DNA of 64,000 nt from positions 55,982-119,981 of the forward strand of contig JACCGJ010003446.1 of the NCBI GenBank assembly GCA_013407085.1, given 5' to 3'. Source of the stretch: Atriophallophorus winterbourni. Taxonomy: Eukaryota; Platyhelminthes; Trematoda; Plagiorchiida; Microphallidae. Under the pieces are notes generated by a model. That model was not told the origin of the DNA and did no database searches. It saw only the letters and a program-made list of their open reading frames with translations. A program made the position numbers and the translations under genes. Shown one piece after another: positions 11,196-22,622 of the stretch. Numbering within the stretch: the stretch's first letter is position 1; each line of letters starts with the position of its first letter.

Positions 11196-11842
11196 ATGTA
11201 TTGTGTTGCAATAAATTATACGGAACATCGGGTTTCAAGATTCGGTGTATATGTGTTGTAAGAGATTTCGATATTGCCGAAGCAGACCGCTTGGATAACA
11301 TTTGCAAGCGATACAGATTTTACTCGAAATGGGTTTAGTTGACCGATGAAAACGAGACGTGTAACAAAGTTCAACTTATTAATGACCGCAAAATTTTGTA
11401 AGATGAAAATGTGTTAGATCAACACACACAAAACGATTTACTTACAGGTTCCTATTGAGCTTGTATGAATATATTTGGATCATCTCGCACGGCTGAATTC
11501 ACGCATTGGGATGTTTGTTCGGCAATAGGTTCACAGAATATTTGAGAAAGTGCTGAAAAACTATTCAGATAATTGAAATTGTATTTATTCTGTGGAACTT
11601 TGGCATTTTCGCCAAGTAGTTTAATCATTCAAAAACAAATGTTAGAGCAATCATCTTTTCGAATTTTCGCAAATTTTTTTAAGCAGATTTAAATTACATT
11701 TTTTAAATTTTAGAAAATTGAAATTATTAAAATTTCTTGAGTGTCAAGGAACATGAGCGACAAAATTTATTCTGGTTAAAACATTAAATTTTGAATTGCC
11801 GATAACATTTGCAATGTGTGTCATGTATTCATTTTATTGTAG

Positions 11843-11890
11843 GTCAAATGCGAAATTGTGAATTGACAGATGTTGGTGTGCCAGTTTTAG
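11843..11890 (+). CDS. Putative 48-nt symmetric small exon (phase 1-1)
   Basis: Acceptor TTTTATTGTAG (ends 11842) and consensus donor GTAAGT (11891) flank 48 nt that are open in phase 1 and encode GQMRNCELTDVGVPVL with split codons. It follows module 3 (phase 1 out) and precedes module 4 (phase 1 in), so it is a linker that can be skipped in frame. Confidence 0.5.
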
Positions 11891-14097
11891 GTAAGTGAGA
11901 TTCAAGATTATATATTTATGGTGAAAATATCATAGGATGTACGTCTATAAATCAATCAAATCGTACTTTAATGCTTGCGCCTATGTGCTTCAAGGGAGGC
12001 GCAAAAGTAATTTTAATTGTGACATGGAGAGACATGGAAATTTCGATCGAAAATATATGTTTGGGTAATTTGTTTTCCAAGTGTGTGTGTGTAAGAAGGA
12101 ATAACTACGGGTTTTAAGTAAACTGGGGCCAACACCGTATTTTGTTCCATAAACACTGGGCATTAGTTTATCGGCAATTATTACTTTTTTTGCTATATAA
12201 CGTTTATGTATGGATGAAGTCTATTCGCCCGCCCACCTGAGGTAGAAATATTGTAACATAAATGTTGTAAAGTGCTGCTAAGGGATTGTTAGCATTCACT
12301 AGACACTGGTCAAGTAGACATGTCTTGGACATATTGGGATCCGGTTCAATGAGCATTGGAAGTCCAAAAGATTGTAAAAGGCATATCGGATATAACCGCA
12401 ACAAACTTTTGTAATTTTGGAAAATAATGTGGCTCAAAACCCCTTCTTACCAATAAAAAATCAGCTTGTCAGCATCGAAACTGCCAAAGAAAACAAAGCG
12501 ACAACAAATTCGAAATTACCTTTTGCGTTGGTGGGAAATATTATACTGAAATAAGTGGACAGAGGCTAGATAGAGGGATACATTAACAGTGATCAAGCAA
12601 CGATCAGAAATCTTTAACTCAGTTAAACATCGAATTCTCAGGATAAACGTATACTTATTGCGAATGAAACAAATAGAAATAATGTACAGGTTTTTAAAAT
12701 AGCAAATTGTACTTATTCACGATTCCCATACTTTAACACACATGTTTTGAGTTTGAAACGAAGTGTTACACGAGAATTCGAATTATATGTTTATGTCTGC
12801 GGTAAAAATTTTACAACGGCCAGTTTGTTCGAGGTAATTCGGCTTAGTTCGTGTTGTAGGAAGAAAAAAATTATTTAAGTTTTCACCATGGGTTTGGCAA
12901 CTAGATTTGCATTCGTTCTTCTTTTCTGAACATTGATTTTTTTGAAATGAAATGTAGGTGCGATTGTAGGTAGCGCCCTTTAAATTTTGCATTCGTAGAC
13001 ATTGCTATGTGATTTTTGAATTACTTACCCTGCATAGAATTTATGTACCGATCATTTATGGTCACTTTCACCTCCTAAACTATTTAAAAGTTCATCCATA
13101 TTGGTATTTACACTTTGGATTATCATTTAGAAAGTATTGAGTAGATTAAATCTGCACAAATGGGAAAGGGCGTATTTCTATCATAATAAAGGATTTATGG
13201 AAAACGATATCTTTGATAATCTGATTCAGTAACACGCCTTGCTGTCTATTGCGACCATTAGTTCACCCTGATATTGTCCGAACAACATTGCTTGCAAATA
13301 GGTAAGAATAGAATAGCTTTCAAAAGATGATGCGACACAAATAGTTCATTATAATGGCTCCTTTCTCACGAAAGCTCAAACGAAACAGAATGACTCTCGG
13401 TAGATATTATGAAAAAACTTGGATCCTATATTCAAAATCAGTGTGACTTATTAATTTTACTTTCGCTGTTTTATTGCACCAAGTCTCAAAGTCATAGTAC
13501 GCATTCAATCATGTCAAACCTATTGGATTTGCATTGAAAACAGTTTAAAAAATCTTCTGCTTAAACTAATTTCAATAGAATTGTAAAATTGCTACTCGTG
13601 GTAGCTCGAAGAACTGATGGTTTTACACTAAAAATTCTAGCCCAGCTTGAATGCCATTTAAATATTGATCTTCAAATCGAAGCGAAGTCAATTGGTCTTC
13701 GTCAAAACGTTTAATATGTTGTTGTTGGCACGGGCTTCGTGTGCACACGTTGCAACGTGAACAGCGCCAGTCCCCTCGAGTTTTGCACTCGCATGCCGAT
13801 TTTGTCCCAATTAACCCATGAAATCAACCATTCCAGAGATTATCACCTCCACCAATGAATCTCACAACAGGAATTTCAATCAGTCAAAGCGCCTCCTACA
13901 CCAGTTGGTCCGAGGTTAATATGTGCATATATTCCGGGAGCCCAGTTTACAAAGTATACCATGGTATCTGTTTTACTCAAAGATCTTGAAATACTGATTC
14001 CTGTATTATGATTTACTTTAAGTTAAGAAATGTAAAAAATAATACAGTTTAATATAAAAATCTTTGAAAATAAAGTGCACGATACTTTTACTGGCAG
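11891..14097. other. Intron, no feature seen
   Basis: About 2.2 kb of AT-rich sequence between the exon ending at 11890 and module 4. Further tiny phase-1 exons could hide here. I looked for acceptor-donor pairs and found none that kept phase and frame together. Confidence 0.4.
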
Positions 14098-16175
14098 TAT
14101 TGTACCTCGATGGCTCCGTTAGCGTTCATAATGATCAATGGATCGGTAAACTGGCAGAAAATGACAATAACGAAAACATCACGGAAATACGACAAAATAT
14201 CGCTACATCTGTACGTTACTTTATAAAATTTCTATTACCAAATTTGTTTAGTATTTTTTACCATCACCTCATCGGATTTTAAAACTTCACGGATATTTCG
14301 TATAATGAGAATAATGCTTGAGCTCAAACCTCTTGAATTTACATATCACAACTACTTTCTGTCTGTTTCCAGTCATCCAATTGTGATATTGAGATTAGTT
14401 TTAGTGAGCATTGAACCATTGGCACTCCTGAACTGTTGTTTTCTATTAATTTGATCGGTTAACATAGATCCACTGTCTGTCGTCCAAAAGTTCGTTGTCA
14501 TTCAACTTTAATTTGGCATTGAAGTTTGCCTCACTCCTGCTGTTTCAAGGCTTAATAAAACTTATCTTAGTTCAAAATTTGATTGCAATTTATCGGTAAT
14601 TTCAAGGCATGCACATAATGTTGCTGCTTTCCCTAACTTATGAGTGCAAACAACGCGAAATCGTTCGTGTAGCATTTGTGATGGAACTGCATGTAAAAAC
14701 GGATTTTTTGTTTTAAGAACATATTTTCAGATACGTTAACATCTACGTGTCCATATGTGATTTAACAGTTTGTACAATTCCAAACTCTTTTAACCATTTA
14801 TCAACCCTTTCAATATATGCATATACTGTCCATACTGACCCAACCTGATAAGTGCAGTAAGCACGAAATTCGGTCGTGGGTTGTTCCTGAGATTAATTCA
14901 CGTATAAGCAATAATATTAAAATGCACAAAATCCAATTTTGCTACTTCAGTCATACATGTAATATACTTGTTCACAATTATTTATAAATATTTTGAGACA
15001 CAATCATTAATAAATTTCACACGAAAATGAGTTCGAGCATAACCTTTTCTGTTTTCAAAATCAGTTTGGAATTATATGTTTTGGCTTTTGCTTTTTACGC
15101 ACTATTAAACTTTCAAAATTTTCGATTTTAGTCCGAAAACTCGAATTTTCATTCACCGGCCGATATAAATAAGTTTCTCGTTCCATAGACCTCAATCGGT
15201 TTTTGAAGCAAGCATTAAACGTTTCGGCGGAACACTCCGTTATTTATGCAGCATAGTTTCAGTTCAACAAAACAGGTACATTGTTTATATTTGTGACTAC
15301 TCATCCGTGCCAAGCCCATCGAACTATTCACAAAGTTGATCACCACGGTCCATAATGGAAGCACTGGACTCGAGTTCTGCTCTCATTTGAGCTCATCAGC
15401 AGTGCATATCCACTGCTTCGGGGGTGGGATTCGAACCCCCGACCATTGTAGTCCCACGCCTTAACGACCTGGGCTACCGTGCACTATTTGACCGATCGCA
15501 ATTAAGCGTTTATGAACTGTTCTCCGGACTGGCACATTTGAGACTGGGGCATTGTTTAACCAAAGTATAAGGCTGTTGAATTAAAAATAACCATAAACAT
15601 GCCAGTTCGTATTTTCATTTACTCGATATAAATGAAAATAAAATGCCCAGAGTACAATGCGTCACCAGGTATCCACTGGGGTTCCCACATGGCAAGAGAA
15701 CATCGATTGATTATACTTTTATTATGTACGTGAATAATTTTTTTCTAATATTATCTAAGCACGGATTCCGGTTGTTCATTTCTAATTCCATGCACCGTTT
15801 ATTCGGAAATTTCCTAATGCTTATCATATAACGCTCAATTCAAAATGAATAAACACAAACATAGATTTCATGTTCGCAGCTGTTGTCCTTATTCAAAATG
15901 CAAATTTAATAATTTTCGCATACGACACAACCTTCAGTTAATATCCTCGTTATATGAATGGGGCATCCGTGGAATTCAAGCTCTCAATATCGAAGATTTG
16001 TCGGTTGAAGGCGGGAGGACATTCGCTTCAGCCATTGTAATAATCAACAATTTTGAGCTATGCGAGTTTGACACAAGTTTGATTGAGGGTGACCGCAAAC
16101 AACGGATCAGCAATGTATTGACCGAACGAATCAGAAATGACCTTCGACGTAGGTTATATACATTCAATTTAAAAG
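14098..16175 (+). CDS. SEA-like module 4 (exons 14098-14210 and 15938-16175)
   Basis: Exon A (113 nt, phase 1 to 0) lies between TTTTACTGGCAG and GTACGT. Exon B (238 nt, phase 0 to 1) lies between CAACCTTCAG and GTGAGC. The product of about 117 residues reads strand (LYLDGSVSV), helix crossing the junction (ITEIRQNIATS then LISSLYEWG), strand (GIQALNIEDLSVE), strong strand (TFASAIVIINNFEL), helix (KQRISNVLTERIRNDLRRRL) and strand (YTFNL). The layout and split site are those of modules 1-3. The intron carries a SINE (15290-15484). The frame upstream of 14098 is open back to 14064 but has no ATG, so I took the exon start from the splice acceptor. Confidence 0.55.
14815..14890 (-). repeat. Partial copy of the CCGGTTTCGTGCTG foldback repeat
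   Basis: On the plus strand, ACCCAACCTGATAAGTGCAG followed by TAAGCACGAAATTCGGTCGTG matches one inverted end of the repeat seen whole at 34590-34810. A weaker trace of the same end occurs at about 14635-14690 (TGAGTGCAAACAACGCGAAA). No second end is visible nearby. Confidence 0.5.
15290..15484 (-). mobile_element. tRNA-derived SINE with hammerhead-like segment (Smα type)
   Basis: On the minus strand the 5' end has a tRNA-like pol III promoter: an A box TAGCCCAGGTCG (plus-strand 15465-15476) and a B box GGTTCGAATCC (15427-15437), correctly ordered and spaced. Downstream is a hammerhead-like fold (15361-15405), then a unique tail through GGACCGTGGTGATCAAC. Known: schistosome Smα repeats are tRNA-related SINEs carrying a hammerhead ribozyme, and this has the same arrangement. 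It sits in the intron of module 4. No target duplication was identified, so the 3' limit is approximate. Confidence 0.75.
15361..15405 (-). ncRNA. Degenerate hammerhead ribozyme in the SINE
   Basis: Read on the minus strand: stem I 5' strand GCACTG, core CTGATGA (plus 15393-15399), stem II CTC-AAAT-GAG, a second core box reading AGAAC where GAAAC is required, a very short stem III ACTCGAGT, then GTC and stem I 3' strand CAGTGC (plus 15361-15366). Stem I pairs perfectly over six bases. The core box change should abolish self-cleavage, so this copy is probably inactive. Confidence 0.55.
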
Positions 16176-17411
16176 GTGAGCAGATTTTAGTTAAATTATG
16201 GGGAATGAATTTAAGGTGCACACAAATTTCGGCCACATCACCTGCTCAGTTAACGGGTGATGAATACGCTATTTGCACTAATTGACTTAAATGGCCTTAT
16301 CCCTCGAGATTATAGATTGATCTCTGGAACCAATTTAATACTTGTACGATTAATGACCACTAGCTATATTGAATACGTTTCATACATCACTAATCTTTAC
16401 ATATAATAATATGATATTACAGTCTGGTTTGTGCCTTAGTGCCTTAAAATGAATTCCCAAATAATCAATAGAATCGAAATACTTTGATTTCCAAATTAAT
16501 TTAAAGTGATATTCATATTGAAAATGCGCAAAGATGTGTACGTACAAATAATCTGAATCAGACCTCATAAATATGGTGTGGCAATGAAATGATTTATCAA
16601 TAGGTGTGTGGCAATATCAATAATAGCCCGCAAAGCATTATTATATTTCCAATTTGAATATAGCTAAGCTAGTGGAGTTTACCAAATTGGCATTTAAGAA
16701 TTTCCATAAACAAAACAAAGCTTGGATTGCGGTTTTGCCAATGTGGAACCGTTACCTCGGATGTGCTTCACAGTTCGAAATTGCAGAAAGTTACCGAGTG
16801 GATGGGAAATAGTAGTGAGGGTTTGACAAGCAAGCGTAAGATGCTTTACACCCTCCGGTGTGAGGCGCTCAATGTGTGGCATAATTTATAAACTGTCGGC
16901 AATATTAGACGCTCAATGATATGACCGGTCAGGAAGCAAAATATCATTTTGAAGCCAAGCTGTGTAAGCATTGGCACCCTAGTCTATATCCGATTGTATA
17001 TAAATTTTCAAAATTAGGGGGACCGAACCCGGAGATTATCGTTTAAATGTCCGCAGTCGAGTGGCGAATTTGTAAACCATTTCACATTATAGACCATTCT
17101 TGAAACTACCCCAAATCTAGACAACAAGATCATTTTCTTCAAGTGTTTAGCCCACGCTTTGATCTCCGAGTTTGTATGATTTAGAAAAGCCGGGATCATG
17201 GCCGATCTGTATGATTTTGAGCTATTGATTATTCAACGACAGTTTGCTTTGGGACGGCTAGTCGTGTAATGCATTCTGATCGTTTCGTTGCAGAAAACGA
17301 TCACTGCTCCTATTGAGTCGATTCCATATTTTTTATGTCATCTACGAACAGAAACTTCTCGTTTTCATTTGGCGTTGACTAATCGTCCCATGAATTACAA
17401 ATAAATTTCAG

Positions 17412-17588
17412 ATATCCAGGACCGAACTACACGTGTCAAATGCAGCGAAACTCTGTCTACGGTTGAAGGTTAGTCTGGTTGTATACATGTATAATTATAT
17501 ACTCCTATTCATGTATGATTATATATATATATATATATATCATTTAAACGACATTTGTTTACAGCTGTTAAAAGAAAAACTTGCATAC
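17412..17588 (+). CDS. Two putative symmetric small exons (57 nt and 24 nt)
   Basis: Exon 17412-17468 (57 nt) lies between AAATTTCAG and GTTAGT; in phase 1 it encodes IQDRTTRVKCSETLSTVE. Exon 17565-17588 (24 nt) lies between TTGTTTACAG and GTAAGT; in phase 1 it encodes VKRKTCI. Both follow module 4 (phase 1 out). Both are also open in phase 0, where they read as basic helical peptides, so phase 1 is preferred only because of the upstream exon. The (AT)n run at 17520-17541 lies just before the second acceptor's pyrimidine tract. Confidence 0.45.
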
Positions 17589-17671
17589 GTAAGTTTACAT
17601 GAATCGTTATATTAGTATATTGATTTCCTGAACTTGTTTAAATTTTGACAGACTGTTTTCTTTGTCTACAG

Positions 17672-17710
17672 CGCTTCACCGCTAGTGAAGAGACACATAT
17701 CCGCGTACCT
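17672..17710 (+). CDS. Possible 39-nt small exon
   Basis: A very good acceptor (TTTTCTTTGTCTACAG, ends 17671) and a fair donor (GTAATG, 17711) enclose 39 nt, again a multiple of three. In phase 1 it contains a stop after four codons, so it would end the protein there; in phase 0 it is open (RFTASEETHIRVP). Either it is an alternative last exon, or the phase assigned to the two preceding exons is wrong. Confidence 0.3.
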
Positions 17711-18784
17711 GTAATGAACCTACGTTATTTAAAGCTTCATATCACTCTTTTGAAACCCGCCTCCTTTTAATTCAGATGCAATAAAACATCAAAACCTTCT
17801 CCAAGTTTTGATCACAGTCGCGCATTATTTTGTGCTGAAAATTGGAGCAATACCTTCTCCCTTTATTTTAATGATTCTTGTATTTCTGCTTGTTATTGCT
17901 TCAAAATACTGCCAATGCAAACTATTCATGCGATTACTCATTTGAGTAATAGAATATTCGTTGATTGTTTCTGTGATATAGAAAGATATAACCGGACAAG
18001 CAAATGCATATCGTTAATCGTGGGCAATTATACGTTTGAAACAGTAGTAGTTGATGCCGTCTATTTCATTTTGACTACTGTCTACTAAGACAATACGAAG
18101 GCAGCATTCAGCAAGCGATATTTTCGTCCATATTGCTAATGAAACGAATGTAACTGAACTTCGATAAAGAACAAACCAAACTAAAAAAAATCAGGCGTGA
18201 AATTCATTGATTTTCTTGAATGACATTAATAGTCTTTCTGATATCTAAGACGCATATTAGTTGACTCTGAAAATCCAGTAGTCTCTAAAAGCTCTGCTTT
18301 TAACGGTTGTTAGAACGGACCTCATATATGCTAGACACAGATCCTTTGGCTTAATTCTACTTTGGGTTTTTTTCTGGTCTCAATATGAATGCAGCAATCC
18401 TTGCGGCCCACATTATTTAAAGTCTTGTACATTAGCCGTTCGGGAATCATTCAGAATTCAATTTAGTGATTTCATTTTCGCGTCAAAATTGCATCGGTCT
18501 TTATTCAGCTTTACGCTGCAGCGTTTTAATTTTGTTTTAACACGTTGCACGAATTTGAAAATCCTCAAATCTTCGTTTAAGTTGCCATTCCAAATATTGA
18601 CTCATAGACAAGCGTTATGAATGTGACCATTGACCATACTACCGACCAAATATTTTCAGCGTCAACAACTCATCTAGTTCAACGTAATTTCATTAAACAA
18701 GCTCATGTTGTCACGTAAAATTAATTACTGCATCAATGATTTATTTACACACATCACATAATAATTAATTTAGTACCCACTTAG

Positions 18785-19068
18785 TGTATGCTTATTGTCT
18801 TCCATGTTTGATTACGAATGATTTGAAGGAAATTGTTCAGACTGCACAAGGTTACAGGTTACTAATTGGCGATGAAACCACAATTTCTAAGGACCAGTGC
18901 AGTGGATGGTTAAGGCTTTCCAGTTGGGGAAAAACTACCGATAAACGATTAGACCACTTCGTTAGAGCGAAGGTTTGCCCTTTCGCCGTTTCAAATGAAG
19001 CTTTACAAAAAAATACGTCAAGCATTAAACAAAAATCTATGCTCTTCTTCTTCATCATAATAATTTAA
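18785..19068 (+). CDS. Putative last exon of the modular gene
   Basis: Acceptor CCACTTAG (ends 18784), phase 1 in, then an open frame to a stop at 19066-19068, about 94 residues. The content is protein-like: LPCLITNDLKEIVQ, GYRLLIGDE, CSGWLRLSSWGK and FVRAKVCPF, with paired cysteines and three tryptophans. GYRLLIGDE resembles the strand GEGYRLYFDE of module 1, but the whole is not an obvious SEA-like module. A weak donor at 18990 (GTTTGC) would drop the low-complexity end that finishes in a run of isoleucines. No clear AATAAA follows soon after the stop. Identity unknown. Confidence 0.4.
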
Positions 19069-20441
19069 AATATTTGGATCGGCGTCGTTGTTGGCCAAGG
19101 CAATGAGATATCACCAACTTATCGTCCTACAACCTCAATGTGCATGTATCAATTTCCGTGGAACCGAATACATATCCCCTACGATGTTGAAGCTGATCAA
19201 GCAAATGTCTGAACATCACCAAAAGTTGGCTATGCAAGGATTCTAAGCAGACAAATACTTCGATTATAGTCTGTAGCCTTGAAATTGGTCACATAGTAAA
19301 ACGTGAGCTGCGTGGTTAATTGTGTAAACGGTTCCTCTCAGTGTGTCTCAAAGTTTGCCTGGATTATCTAGAGTACACCTGAGGTGATTGCGATCAAAAT
19401 TCTTAGATTGAACTTAACTATTCGGACTAGTTCAATCATTCTCTCGGCTAACGATGATATCGATCAAAACATTCTAAGTTATAACGCGTGACTGATTTTG
19501 TGTGATGTTGATCAGGTTCATGTACCATTTCTTGCATTTTCATGTATTGTAAAGCTCGGTTTGAATTACTGAAATAATGAAGTATTTTTCATACACATGT
19601 GGGAATTTTTAGTCAAAATCGTGAATTGCATCAAGAATGCACAATTTGGAATGATAAAATATTCATCGAAAGAAGAAGGACCAAGCTTAATTCGAAAATT
19701 TTCGAAATCTCAGCTTCAGACCAGTGTAAAAACAAAACAAATACTGTACAAGATAAACAAAAATATTCGCAGAAAACGTACACGTGATATCAGTGAGATA
19801 AATAAGACCACACTTGTTCATTAAGCAGTTCCCTTTGGCAAAGGTATCATGAAGGAAATGGGATAACTGAAATTCGATATGATGACGTTCTAGAAGGCCG
19901 TATGGTGTGTTTTGACTTGTAAGGTGATCCTCATTCAGCGGATGGGAATTATCAATAATATAATATTGTTACCTTGTATACAATTGTCCGAAATAGCAAA
20001 GTTGTACAAAAAGAAATTGTTTTTAATTGCTTATGAACCCGACATAATAATGGTAAAGAGTATCGTCAAAATCAACTAAGCTAGTTTTGCTTCCTCGGCT
20101 ATTTTTATAATCATTGTCATTCTTTTATATAAAGAACGGCAGATATTAATCAGCTTAGTGCATACCACAGGATGAGCATAAAAACCAAATATTTGCGAGT
20201 TTAAAACTAAAACTTTAATCTTTTAAAATCCGTACGACATTGAATCTGCTGAATTCATCGGAAAATGCATTGAATAACAGTGATATAATTATTAATTTGT
20301 TTGTTTTCAAGAAGCAAATGATGATTCGATAGCCAGAAAGCTCTAACGAAGTTATGCTTATTGCTAGTAAATAATGTGTTACTTTCATTTTTGTTGCTCA
20401 CATCGTTCCGTATTTACAAAACGAAACAAATATCGCGCTAT
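19069..20441. other. Intergenic, no feature seen
   Basis: AT-rich sequence between the modular gene and a CR1-like insertion. Two overlapping frames at 19597-19824 have no flanking splice sites or start context and were not accepted. Confidence 0.5.
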
Positions 20442-22622
20442 CAATTCAAAGTAATTCAAAAGTAATTCAAAGTTTTAATGGTCCAAAAAGCAAATACTTT
20501 ACATTAACCACAGGTTACAAATATAGGGAATGCATAAAAAACAACACAAATGTTTTATCCATATGGAAAGTCAGCACGTGTATTCAGGTGCAAGTTTGGA
20601 TTTGGTCAACATATACTTGTCAAGTTCAGCCTTGAGCATGTTCAGGCTTGTTGCACAAATGATATGTTGGGGCAGTGAGTTCCATATAAAACAAACTCTG
20701 ACAGCAAAGAAAAACCTTCGACAATTTGATCTGGAGTGTGGAATAATGAACTTGTAGGCTTGCGATCTGCTACCATATGCTTCTTGCCGATGAAACAGGT
20801 GTTCAAGTGGGTGATCCACTATATGCATAATGTTGAACAGCAGGATCAAGTCACCCCTAAGACGGCGGTACGAAAAGTCAAAGAGGCTTAGAGTTGCAAT
20901 CCGCTCCCCGTATGTCCTGTTGTATAGCCCGGTCACCAGTTTTGTAGCGCGGTGGTATACACGTTGCAGCAAGGTCATGTCCTTTTGTAACCATGGGGAC
21001 CATGCTTGAACTGCATACTACATTGTTGGTCTGATATATGTGTTAATAATACGTGGGAGTATCTGCTTTGAGATCCTTCTGAGCAATCCTAAGCATAGGC
21101 AGGACTTTTTTATACAACAAAACACTGCCGTGAAGACTTCAAGTTACTGCTAATCCACACGCCCAGGTCTTTCTCTTCAGTAACCCATGAAAGTTGCTGA
21201 GATCCCAGAGATTATGTGAATTCGAATGATTTACCGACGTTTAACATTTTACATTTGGATGTTGAATGGAAGGCAGTTCCGCAGGGACCAATTTTGAAGT
21301 GCTTCGAGATCTTTTTGGAGAAGTTGGCAATCTTCTATGGTGCGTATGCTAGTCCAGACATTGATGTCATTAGCAAATAAAATGATTTTGCTGCGTACGA
21401 TTTCGGGTATATCGTTCGCGTACACGAGAAGAGTGTTGGCCCCAAGACTGAGCCTTGAGGTACGCCACTACTTGGCTGGATAGTGCCCCATCAACTCTAA
21501 CCCTTATAACTCTACCAGTCAAGTAATCCTTTATCCAGGCCAATAGTCTGCCGCACACCCCGAGCTGCTCCAATTTTTGTAGCAGTAAGCTGTGGTTGAC
21601 ACGATCAAAAGGTTTAGACATGTCCAAGTAACAAGCATGGATAGGGCATCCATGGTCCACGGCTCGAGTCCAATTATCATGAGTTATGAGAAGATTGGTG
21701 AGACAGGAGTGTCTTGTCTTGAATCCGTGCTGTGCGATGGAAATCAGCTTATTGTGTTCCAAATGTTTAATGAGTTCGTCAGCTACAAGTCGTTCGAGAA
21801 CTTTAGAGACCACTGGCAACAACGTGACTGGTCTGTAGTTAGACACATCAGTTCGGTTCCCTCCTTTATATATCGGGTTGATTAATCCACTTTTCCAGTC
21901 ATTAGCAACCGTGCTACAACTCAAGGAGAGGTTGAAAAGGTCAGAGAGTGGTGAGAATAGAGCAAGGGCGCAATGTTTTAGGATGAATGGTGTTATTTCA
22001 CCAGCACCCGGGGATATTTTTGGATTTAACCCGCGTAGCTTTACCAGGACACTCTCAAGTTTCACAACGATTTCGTGTATTGTGTTCTGCGATCTAAAGG
22101 CAGGTATATCGTAAGATACGCGCTCGTTATGATAGAACACTCTAGAGTAGAATTGAACGAGTTCTTTAACGGCTGCGAGAGCTGTGGGTGTTGTTCCAGT
22201 CGTAGCAAGTAAAGCGGAAACACCTGGCTTTATCCTAGCCTTTCTGTACACGATCTGGAAGAGGAGCTTCGGATTTCGTCTAATTTTATCCATCAGATTG
22301 ATTTGATACTTTTCTTTATCCACCTGGACAAGTTTAGTTACTTTGTTTCTCAACAAACGGTAAGATTCCCAAGATTCAGGTGTTGATTGCAGTATGCGGC
22401 TTCTCCAAGCACAGTTTCTTACCTTTATCTATTTACGTGTTCGACTCCGGATCACGAATTTGAATCCTTTTTTCAGTTGTTTTGAAACATATTTTGAGTG
22501 GAGTTCTATTTTCCGGTTGATTTTCTGAAGTATCGATGACCAGCATTGTTGGACATCAGTGCTAATAGGTGCCCAGTCGGTGACTTCTTAAAGAGACATT
22601 GATAATGCAACCGTATCAACAA
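20442..22622 (-). mobile_element. CR1-like retrotransposon, 5'-truncated, broken
   Basis: Minus-strand copy closely matching 45850-48045. The tandem 3' tail (ATTCAAAGTA units on the plus strand) is at 20442-20470 and the copy stops abruptly at about 22622, inside the region between endonuclease and RT. Visible pieces on the minus strand: the RT fingers and palm ([56 protein letters not shown], where the usual A of KAFD is P) within 21370-22356, and the C-terminal end (YHRATKLVTGLYNRTYGERI, FIWNSLPQHIICATSL) within 20571-20978. Frameshifts and stops, for instance after the VDGALSS segment, separate these and break the catalytic FADD region near 21375. Such 5' truncation is usual for target-primed insertion. 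Confidence 0.9.

Noticed and set aside
13241..13303. Extra small exon between acceptor near 13260 and donor GTAAGA near 13301
   Set aside because: Length 40 nt does not keep phase with either neighbour, unlike all the other small exons.
15420..15484. tRNA gene on the minus strand (A and B boxes present)
   Set aside because: The acceptor stem and cloverleaf do not close and the sequence runs on into a SINE body, so this is a SINE head and not a tRNA gene.
17520..17541. (AT)n run as a functional element
   Set aside because: Simple microsatellite; similar runs at 33753 and 38206 have no associated feature.
19597..19824. Two overlapping plus-strand frames rich in Lys
   Set aside because: AT-rich composition explains the Lys and Asn content. 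No acceptor in phase with the modular gene.
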